A stretch of 34,627 nt of DNA from Atlantibacter sp032075065 (GTDB lineage Bacteria; Pseudomonadota; Gammaproteobacteria; Enterobacterales; Enterobacteriaceae), in NCBI RefSeq assembly GCF_032075065.1, contig NZ_DAMAZC010000022.1, positions 1 through 34,627 on the forward strand. Reading direction: 5' to 3'. The translations under genes and the position numbers were made by a program. Below the pieces are notes generated by a model. That model searched no databases. It worked only from the letters and a program-made list of their open reading frames with translations, and was not told the DNA's origin. This document shows positions 24,112 to 30,306 of the stretch, in pieces. Numbering within the stretch: the stretch's first letter is position 1; each line of letters opens with the position of its first letter.

Positions 24112-24749
24112 TGCAACTCAACCTTCTGGGCAAATTGTTTCCCCAACTCCATATCCTCCGGCGGCGCGTCTTCTTTATCGAGCGACAGCGCGAAGGCCTG
24201 AGTATCCGCCGTAGGCGTTGGGGTGGTCATCGTCAGTTTACACTGACCGGCGAGTGCGGCGGGCAGCGTGACGTCATGCGTCGCTTCGTAGCTCATATCG
24301 ACATAATAGGTCGGGTCAAAGGTTGAGATGCTGTAGCGCTGCCCGGCCAGCGGCTGCGGCTTTGCCAGCGGCAGGATAAAGGTCAGTACCGCCTGATGCC
24401 CCTCCCGCGCCATACCGTATTCCGTAGGCACCGGTAGAAAGGTCACCTTTTTGCCGTCGTGCCACACTTCGGTGAAGTAGTGCTGCCCGATAACGTTAGC
24501 CATGACTTCCGCCGCCAGCTTTTTCCAGATCTCTGTTCCGGGTTTAGCGTCCCCGGCGTCATACAACAGGTCGGCTGATGTGATCTCATCCATCACCCAG
24601 CGCATATGCAGACCGGTAAATTGACCGTCCTTTTCGATAATTTGCGTTTTAAGGGTAATGAAACTGTGGGGATGCGCAAAGCTCGGTGCCGCGCAAACAA
24701 GCGTCAGCAGCGGCAAAGCGGGCAATATCCTTAACATCGTTGGGCGCAT
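24102..24749 (-). CDS. DUF1007 periplasmic protein, ZevA-like
   Basis: This is a DUF1007-family exported protein of about 215 residues. The start chosen is the ATG at 24747-24749, which has GGAAGAG four bases before it; an ATG four codons earlier would put that site inside the gene. A signal peptide is clear (MRPTMLRILPALPLLTLV, then CAAPSFAHPH with cleavage near Ala-His). The mature N-terminus begins with HPHSFI, the His-containing DUF1007 start that could bind metal. The C-terminal part ends AQKVELQCQ. It overlaps the transporter gene by 10 bases (ATG inside CAATGTCAGTAG), implying translational coupling. In H. influenzae ZevA works with ZevB in zinc supply; the role here is inferred. Spacing to divergent csiE is about 125 bases. 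Confidence 0.85.
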   Translation of the reverse strand: MRPTMLRILPALPLLTLVCAAPSFAHPHSFITLKTQIIEKDGQFTGLHMRWVMDEITSADLLYDAGDAKPGTEIWKKLAAEVMANVIGQHYFTEVWHDGKKVTFLPVPTEYGMAREGHQAVLTFILPLAKPQPLAGQRYSISTFDPTYYVDMSYEATHDVTLPAALAGQCKLTMTTPTPTADTQAFALSLDKEDAPPEDMELGKQFAQKVELQCQ

Positions 24750-24874
24750 TATCTCTTCCATACAAAAAAATCTGTGAGCCAGACAGGATTACCAAATGAA
24801 AGTCCAGACCCGTTCTAACGATAGCGCATACTTTAACTACGCTTAGCTTTGATTAACCTAACTGGAACTTTTGG

Positions 24875-26152
24875 ATGATGACACAGATTTGTTCGCCGCC
24901 ATCCGTGCTTTCCAGTCCGCAGCGCCGCTGCCAGATGCTGTTGATGCTCTATTTACCCGGCACCGTGACGCCGGAGTTAATCGGGCAAATTAACGGCGTT
25001 GATGGTGGCATCGCCCGTCAGGATATCGTTGAAACCAGTTCTGAGATCCAGCGCTACCACCGGCTTTCAATTATGACCCACCCCGACGGCAGCTACCGGA
25101 TTGAAGGCGCGCCACTCGATCGTAGGCTTTGCCTGCTCCACTGGCTGCGTCGCGCTATGCGCCTGTGCCCTCATTTTGTGCAGCAGCATTTTACCCCGAC
25201 GCTGAAAACCGAACTCCGGCAGCGCGGCATTCCCGTCGCGTGCTATGACGATACGAATTTACACGCGCTGGTCAACCTTTGCGGACGTCGGCTTAACCGG
25301 CAGTTCGAATCGCGTGATACTCAGTTCCTGCGGCTGTTCCTGCAATATTGCCTGATGGAGCAGCACGCCGGTCAGTCGCCGGGCTTTAACGAAGTGCAAA
25401 ATCTCTGGACCGCCCAGCGGGCGGAATATCTGGCGGCGCAGGAGATTATGCGCCACTGGCAGCGCCGGGTGCCGGTGCCGCCGCATCAGGATGAACAGTC
25501 ATTTCTGGCGCTGATGTTTATGATGCTGCGCGTGCCGGACCCGCTTAAAGACAATCAGCCGCAGGATATTCAGCTGCGGCTGGCGGTGGCGGAGCTGGTT
25601 AACGCGTTTCGCGATCTTTCCGGCATGGCGTTCAGCGATGAATCCGGCCTGGCGGCGCAGCTGTATGTACATCTCGCCCAGGCGCTGGACCGCTGCCTGT
25701 TCGGTATCGGCATTGATAACGCGCTTCCGGAGGAGATCACCCGGCTGTATCCGCGCTTAATGCGCACCACCCGCGAGGCCTGCTCCCGGCTGGAAACGCA
25801 CTATGGCATCCAGTTTTCAGATGAAGAGATTGGCCTGATCGCCATTATTTTTGGCGCCTGGCTGATGCAGGAGAGCGATATTCAGGAGAAGCAGGTATTG
25901 CTGCTGACCGGCAATGACCGGCAGTTGGAGGAGCAGATTGAGCATCAGCTACGGGAATTAACGCTGCTGCCGCTGAATATCAAATATCTTTCGGTCCATA
26001 CGTTCCAGAAACAAGGCGCATCGAAGGAGGTGGCGTTGATTATTACCCCTTACCATACCTCGCTGCCGCTGTTCTCCGCGCCGCTGATCCACGCCACGCT
26101 GCCGCTGGGGGAAAACCAGCAGCAGCGTATTCGCGAAATTCTGGAAAATTAA
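24875..26152 (+). CDS. csiE: Stationary-phase-inducible protein CsiE
   Basis: CsiE is known in E. coli as a sigma-S- and cAMP-CRP-dependent, carbon-starvation-induced protein. It has no assigned biochemical function. The 425 residues match E. coli (426). The N-terminal part (about 15-75) resembles the winged-helix region of BglG/LevR-type antiterminators and activators. Two PRD-like segments follow (about 115-230 and 235-345). The C-terminal one holds HLAQALDRCLFGIGIDNALPEEI and the ETHYGIQFSDEEIGLIAIIFG stretch typical of PRD folds. The usual phosphorylatable histidines would need an alignment to judge. It converges on hcaT; their stops share TTAA. A TGTGA half-site at about 24770 could be one arm of a CRP site, but no second arm is clear. 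Confidence 0.93.
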   Translation: MMTQICSPPSVLSSPQRRCQMLLMLYLPGTVTPELIGQINGVDGGIARQDIVETSSEIQRYHRLSIMTHPDGSYRIEGAPLDRRLCLLHWLRRAMRLCPHFVQQHFTPTLKTELRQRGIPVACYDDTNLHALVNLCGRRLNRQFESRDTQFLRLFLQYCLMEQHAGQSPGFNEVQNLWTAQRAEYLAAQEIMRHWQRRVPVPPHQDEQSFLALMFMMLRVPDPLKDNQPQDIQLRLAVAELVNAFRDLSGMAFSDESGLAAQLYVHLAQALDRCLFGIGIDNALPEEITRLYPRLMRTTREACSRLETHYGIQFSDEEIGLIAIIFGAWLMQESDIQEKQVLLLTGNDRQLEEQIEHQLRELTLLPLNIKYLSVHTFQKQGASKEVALIITPYHTSLPLFSAPLIHATLPLGENQQQRIREILEN

Positions 26153-27285
26153 CGCGCCACCACGGCGGGGCGCAGCGCGATTGCCGGCACCGCCAGCAGC
26201 GCCATGATCCAGAACATCCCGCCGTGCAGGTGCTGGAACAGGAAGCCCGCGAACATGGTCATGATGGCGATACTGCCCCCCATGGCGACGGCGGAATAGA
26301 CTGCCTGTAAACGGATCACTTCGCTGCCCTGGCGTGCCGAAATATAGCGCATGGCGGCGAGATGGCAGACCGTGAAGCTGCCGCAGTGGAGAATTTGCGC
26401 CAGGATCAGCCACGGCAGATCGGTGGTCCAGGCCATCAGCGACCAGCGCACAATCCCGCTCAGCGCCGAGAGCAGCAGCAAATCGCGGGCGCTCCAGCGG
26501 CGGAACAGCTTGTTGCTGAGGGTGAATACCACGATTTCGGCAACCACGCCCAGCGACCATAAGTAGCCCACCACCGAAGCGGAATAACCGGCTTCCTGCC
26601 AGTAGATGGCGCTAAAGCCGTAATAGGCGGCATGCGCGCCCTGCAACAGCGAGACGCAAGCCAAGAACCGCCAGCTTTCGAGCACCAGTTTGCGCCAGGC
26701 GGGCCAGCCGGCGCTTTCGTTCTGGCGCGTCTGCCCTTGCGGCATTACCGAGGGTCGTAACATCATGCCGAGCAGCATCGACGCCACGCCAATGCTCAGC
26801 ATCACCAGGATGGCCTGATAATCGAAAATGCTGATCAGTTTTCCGGTGAGCGCCGATCCAATCACAAACGCCAGCGATCCCCAGACGCGCACCTTGCCGT
26901 AATCAAGGGTGATTTGCTTTTGCCAGGTTCCGGCCAGCGCATCGGTCAACGGCACCAGCGGTGAGAAAAACAGGTTGAAGCCAACCATCACAATCAGCAG
27001 CCAGGCGGTAGTGGTGCCCAGCCAGAACGCGACGGCGAAAATGAGCGTGAGTAAGGCTAATACGCGCAGCGCAAACACCAGCCGGGAGGGGTCGGTCACG
27101 CGCGGTGCCAATAGCAGGCTGCCAAGAAAACGGGCAATGAGCCCTGCGCCAAGCAGCAGGCCGATGGTTTCCGGCGCTAAGCCGATGCCTTTGAGCCAGA
27201 CGCTCCAGAAAGGCAAGAAAATGCCGTAGCTAAAAAAGTAGGTGAAGTAACTGAGCGCCAGCCAGCGCGTAGAGTGCAAAACCAT
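26149..27285 (-). CDS. hcaT: MFS transporter HcaT (putative 3-phenylpropionate permease)
   Basis: HcaT belongs to the major facilitator superfamily. In E. coli it sits beside the hca phenylpropionate-degradation genes and is presumed to import that acid. The 378 residues match E. coli (379). Twelve membrane segments can be placed, starting at SYFTYFFSYGIFLPFWSVWL and ending at MFWIMALLAVPAIALRP. The N-terminal half has GLLLGAGLIARFLGSLL, and the MFS cytoplasmic motif region is LAPRVTDPSRLV. The start has a good GGGAGGG site. No hca catabolic genes are in the window, so the substrate here may differ. It converges with csiE by a 4-base overlap. Confidence 0.93.
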   Translation of the reverse strand: MVLHSTRWLALSYFTYFFSYGIFLPFWSVWLKGIGLAPETIGLLLGAGLIARFLGSLLLAPRVTDPSRLVFALRVLALLTLIFAVAFWLGTTTAWLLIVMVGFNLFFSPLVPLTDALAGTWQKQITLDYGKVRVWGSLAFVIGSALTGKLISIFDYQAILVMLSIGVASMLLGMMLRPSVMPQGQTRQNESAGWPAWRKLVLESWRFLACVSLLQGAHAAYYGFSAIYWQEAGYSASVVGYLWSLGVVAEIVVFTLSNKLFRRWSARDLLLLSALSGIVRWSLMAWTTDLPWLILAQILHCGSFTVCHLAAMRYISARQGSEVIRLQAVYSAVAMGGSIAIMTMFAGFLFQHLHGGMFWIMALLAVPAIALRPAVVAR

Positions 27286-27410
27286 GAATCCCTCCCGTTT
27301 TGGAGGCGATAGTCTGGCGGGTTATTGCGCCGGGCGCAAGGTGTAACACTGGGTTAACAAGAGAAGGGGTCAAGCCGTTTCGCCTGTTCATCGTATTTAT
27401 GGCCTTAGAA

Positions 27411-27442
27411 TAAAAAACCCCCGACCAGGTCGAGGGTTTTCA
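27411..27442 (-). terminator. Terminator of glyA
   Basis: On the minus strand AACCCTCGAC / GTCGGGGGTT pairs with one G-T wobble around a CTG loop (27415-27440 region) and is followed by TTTTTTATTC. It lies about 30 bases after the glyA stop. The plus strand also has TTTT after the stem, so it may block read-through both ways. Confidence 0.85.
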
Positions 27443-27466
27443 CCGCTAAAAATTAGCGCTTAGCGA

Positions 27467-28720
27467 TTACGCATACACCGGGAAACGGGCGCAGATATCC
27501 AGCACTTTCTGCTTCACGCGCTCAATGGTCGCTTCGTCGTTGATGTTTGACAGCACGTCGCACATCCAGCCAGCCAGCTCTTTCGCTTCAGCTTCTTTAA
27601 AGCCGCGACGGGTGATAGCCGGGGAGCCGATACGGATACCGGAAGTCACAAACGGGCTCTTCGGATCGTTCGGTACGCTGTTTTTGTTTACGGTGATGTT
27701 GGCACGGCCCAGGGCAGCGTCAGCTTCTTTACCGGTCAGGTTCTTATCAACCAGGTCCAGCAGGAACAGGTGGTTTTCCGTGCCGCCAGATACCACTTTG
27801 TAACCACGATCCAGGAACACTTCCACCATCGCTTTGGCGTTTTTGGCAACCTGCTGCTGGTAAACTTTGAACTCAGGCTCCATCGCTTCTTTCAGCGCTA
27901 CGGCTTTCGCAGCGATAACGTGCATCAGCGGGCCGCCCTGCGCGCTCGGGAATACGGCAGAGTTCAGTTTTTTGTACAGTTCTTCATCGCCGCCTTTGGC
28001 GAGGATCAGACCACCGCGTGGGCCAGCCAGGGTTTTGTGAGTGGTCGTGGTCACAACGTGCGCATGTGGAACCGGGTTCGGGTAAACGTCTGCGGCAATC
28101 AGGCCTGCGACGTGCGCCATATCAACGAAAAGATAAGCGCCGATGCTGTCTGCGATTTCACGCATTTTGGCCCAGTCAACCACGCCAGAGTAAGCAGAGA
28201 AGCCGCCGATAATCATCTTCGGTTTGTGCTCTTTGGCCTGCTTCGCCATGTCTTCGTAGTCAATTTTACCGGACTCATCAATGCCGTAAGGGATGATGTT
28301 GTACAGCTTGCCAGAGAAGTTAACCGGAGAACCGTGAGTCAGGTGGCCGCCTTGCGCCAGGTTCATACCCAGAACGGTATCGCCCGGTTGCAGCAGCGCG
28401 GTGTAGACCGCAAAGTTTGCCTGGGAGCCGGAATGCGGCTGCACGTTCGCATAGTCCGCGCCAAACAGTTCTTTAGCGCGGTCAATCGCCAGTTGCTCAA
28501 CGATATCCACGTATTCGCAACCGCCGTAGTAGCGTTTGCCCGGATAACCTTCAGCATATTTGTTGGTCAGCTGAGAACCCTGAGCCTGCATAACACGCGG
28601 GCTGGTGTAGTTTTCGGAGGCGATAAGTTCAATATGTTCTTCCTGACGAACCTTCTCCTGCTCCATAGCCTGCCACAGTTCGGCATCATAATCGGCAATG
28701 TTCATTTCACGCTTTAACAT
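27467..28720 (-). CDS. glyA: Serine hydroxymethyltransferase
   Basis: GlyA interconverts serine and glycine with tetrahydrofolate. It is the main source of one-carbon units and of glycine for purines. The start is the ATG at 28718-28720 (MLKREMNIADYDAELWQ), giving 417 residues as in E. coli. An ATG two codons earlier lies too close to the AGGAG site. The PLP lysine is Lys229 in TTTTHKTLAGPRGG. The loop reads FPSAQGGPLMHVIA where E. coli has FPGGQGGP; from memory Salmonella also has the PSAQGG form. It is transcribed from a 324-base divergent region shared with hmp, with PurR- and MetR-like sites, and ends at a hairpin terminator. Confidence 0.98.
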   Translation of the reverse strand: MLKREMNIADYDAELWQAMEQEKVRQEEHIELIASENYTSPRVMQAQGSQLTNKYAEGYPGKRYYGGCEYVDIVEQLAIDRAKELFGADYANVQPHSGSQANFAVYTALLQPGDTVLGMNLAQGGHLTHGSPVNFSGKLYNIIPYGIDESGKIDYEDMAKQAKEHKPKMIIGGFSAYSGVVDWAKMREIADSIGAYLFVDMAHVAGLIAADVYPNPVPHAHVVTTTTHKTLAGPRGGLILAKGGDEELYKKLNSAVFPSAQGGPLMHVIAAKAVALKEAMEPEFKVYQQQVAKNAKAMVEVFLDRGYKVVSGGTENHLFLLDLVDKNLTGKEADAALGRANITVNKNSVPNDPKSPFVTSGIRIGSPAITRRGFKEAEAKELAGWMCDVLSNINDEATIERVKQKVLDICARFPVYA

Positions 28721-28802
28721 CCGCATCTCCTGACTCAGCTAACGGTAAACTTTTTACGGCAATTAGGGGCCCTTTTTGGGCAACGGGCAACAGTGTAAAC
28801 CG

Positions 28803-28831
28803 ATTAACAGTGTGAAGATAGGTCTTGACAA
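28803..28831 (-). promoter_or_regulatory. Probable glyA promoter
   Basis: On the minus strand TTGTCA (28826-28831) is followed after 17 bases by GTTAAT (28803-28808). The leader to the glyA ATG is about 75 bases. The PurR-like box sits just upstream of the -35. Confidence 0.55.
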
Positions 28832-28839
28832 AGGTTTTT

Positions 28840-28855
28840 ACGCAAACGATTGGCT
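28840..28855. promoter_or_regulatory. PurR-like operator
   Basis: The sequence ACGCAAACGATTGGCT closely matches the PurR operator consensus (ACGCAAACGTTTTCGT type), with the conserved ACGCAAACG half intact. E. coli glyA is a known PurR target with a similar box. It lies just upstream of the glyA -35. Confidence 0.75.
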
Positions 28856-28902
28856 ACAGGCAGAGCAAGGCTTCAACGCCATTTACAAACGGCGTGACTG
28901 AC

Positions 28903-28915
28903 GGAATTCTTTTCA
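28903..28915. promoter_or_regulatory. MetR-like site
   Basis: On the minus strand this reads TGAAAAGAATTCC, matching the MetR pattern TGAA-N5-TTCA at seven of eight fixed positions. MetR activates glyA in E. coli with homocysteine as co-factor, and hmp is also MetR-controlled there. A weaker partial match, TGAAGATAGGTCT, occurs at 28813-28825. Confidence 0.5.
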
Positions 28916-28995
28916 GGATCGTGATGCAGGTTTTTCATTAACACTCAATAACAAAATCTCAACAGAGACCCTTTACAGCGCAGGGATAAATTTAT

Positions 28996-29018
28996 AAGAT
29001 GCATTCAAAATACATATT
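28996..29018 (+). promoter_or_regulatory. NsrR operator upstream of hmp
   Basis: Two 11-base half-sites, AAGATGCATTC (28996-29006) and AAATACATATT (29008-29018), are arranged as the 11-1-11 NsrR palindrome. They end about 27 bases before the hmp ATG, so they should overlap the promoter or transcription start. NsrR is an Fe-S nitric oxide sensor and the main repressor of hmp in enterobacteria. Confidence 0.8.
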
Positions 29019-29044
29019 ATAGACACCTGCAAAGGAACACCCTG

Positions 29045-30235
29045 ATGTTAGATGCTCAAACTATCGCGACTGTGAAGTCCACTATTCCGCTACTGGCAGC
29101 AACCGGCCCGAAACTCACCGCCCACTTTTATGACCGGATGTTTGCCCATAATCCGGAACTGAAAGATATTTTTAATATGAGCAATCAGCGCAACGGCGAT
29201 CAGCGAGAAGCGCTGTTCAACGCCATTTGCGCCTATGCCACCAATATTGAGAACCTGGCGGCGCTGCTGCCGGCGGTGGAGAAAATCGCCCAGAAGCACA
29301 CCAGCTTCCATATCAAGCCGGAGCAATACAACATCGTCGGTACCCATCTGTTAGCGACGCTGGATGAGATGTTCAGCCCTGGACAGGAGGTACTGGACGC
29401 CTGGGGTAAAGCCTATGGCGTGCTGGCGCAGGTGTTTATTAACCGCGAAGCGGAAATCTATCAGGAAAACGCAGGTAAAACCGGCGGCTGGGAAGGGACG
29501 CGTCCGTTCCGCATCACGGAAGTTAAACAGCAAAGCGCATTGATCACCAGTTTTGAATTTACGCCAGTAGACGGCGGTCCGGTGGCGGATTATAAGCCTG
29601 GCCAGTATTTAGGCGTGTGGATCAAACCAGAAAACTTCGAGTATCAGGAGATTCGCCAGTATTCCCTGACCCGCAAACCAAACGGCAAAAGCTACCGCAT
29701 TGCGGTGAAGCGCGAAGGCGAAGGCGTGGTGTCAAACTGGCTGCACGCTCATGCTAAAGTGGGCGATGTGATTAACCTGGTGGCTCCGGCGGGCGATTTC
29801 TTTATGGATGTGCCGCCGACAACGCCTGTCACGCTGATTTCCGCAGGCGTAGGCCAAACGCCGATGCTGGCCATGCTGGATAACCTGGCCGCCAATCATC
29901 ATGAAGCGCAGGTCAACTGGTTGCATGCCGCTGAAAATGGCGATGTCCATGCTTTTGCTGATGAAATTGCCTTGCATGGTAAGTTGCTGAAGCATTTTGA
30001 TTACCATATCTGGTATCGCGTGCCGTCACAGCTCGATCGCGATAACGGCCGCTTCCACAGCGAAGGGTTGATGGATCTGTTGAAGCAGGAAGGCGCGCTG
30101 AAAGTTCCCGGTATGACATTCTTCCTGTGCGGCCCGGTGGCCTTTATGCAGTTTGCCGCCAAACAGCTGGTAAGCCTGGGTATCGACCCGGCGAACATTC
30201 ATTACGAATGTTTTGGCCCGCATAAGGTCCTGTAA
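29045..30235 (+). CDS. hmp: Flavohaemoglobin / nitric oxide dioxygenase
   Basis: Hmp oxidises nitric oxide to nitrate with O2 and NAD(P)H in the cytoplasm, and can reduce NO without oxygen. The 396 residues equal E. coli. The N-terminal globin domain (about 1-138) has the proximal haem histidine His85 (KIAQKHTSFHI). The FAD-binding domain (about 150-255) has RQYSLT (204-209). The NAD-binding domain (about 260-396) has ISAGVGQTPML (265-275) and the C-terminal FFLCGPVAFM and HYECFGPHKVL. AAAGGA precedes the ATG. An NsrR operator is just upstream. The downstream neighbour is mscK, not glnB as in E. coli. Confidence 0.98.
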   Translation: MLDAQTIATVKSTIPLLAATGPKLTAHFYDRMFAHNPELKDIFNMSNQRNGDQREALFNAICAYATNIENLAALLPAVEKIAQKHTSFHIKPEQYNIVGTHLLATLDEMFSPGQEVLDAWGKAYGVLAQVFINREAEIYQENAGKTGGWEGTRPFRITEVKQQSALITSFEFTPVDGGPVADYKPGQYLGVWIKPENFEYQEIRQYSLTRKPNGKSYRIAVKREGEGVVSNWLHAHAKVGDVINLVAPAGDFFMDVPPTTPVTLISAGVGQTPMLAMLDNLAANHHEAQVNWLHAAENGDVHAFADEIALHGKLLKHFDYHIWYRVPSQLDRDNGRFHSEGLMDLLKQEGALKVPGMTFFLCGPVAFMQFAAKQLVSLGIDPANIHYECFGPHKVL

Positions 30236-30259
30236 TAAAAAGGGGGATGATTATCCCCC
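30234..30259 (-). terminator. Terminator of mscK
   Basis: A perfect stem GGGGGAT / ATCCCCC (30242-30248 with 30253-30259) has a 4-base loop. On the minus strand TTTTTATTA follows, which makes it a terminator for mscK. On the plus strand the stem is followed by GGTACG, so it would not stop hmp transcription. Confidence 0.75.
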
Positions 30260-30273
30260 GGTACGATCTTCTC

Positions 30274-30306
30274 AGGTGAGGGCGTTCTGCGCCCTCGCCT
30301 TTTTTA
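30274..30306 (+). terminator. Terminator of hmp
   Basis: An 11-base-pair stem with one G-T wobble, AGGTGAGGGCG / CGCCCTCGCCT (30274-30284 with 30290-30300), has a TTCTG loop and is followed by TTTTTTA. It runs into the mscK stop codon (30304-30306). It is the proper terminator for hmp on the plus strand. Confidence 0.88.

Noticed and set aside
24750..24874. CRP or Zur operator between the zevA-like gene and csiE
   Set aside because: Only one TGTGA half-site is visible, with no proper second arm, and no Zur-type palindrome is present, so I do not list it as a feature.
28300..28370. GlyA variants FPSAQGGP and AQGGHLTHG as possible active-site changes
   Set aside because: From memory the same forms occur in Salmonella and relatives, and the catalytic Lys229 and other core residues are intact.
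27770..28717. 315-codon open frame on the plus strand opposite glyA
   Set aside because: It is an antisense shadow of glyA, a strongly codon-biased gene in which long antisense frames are common.
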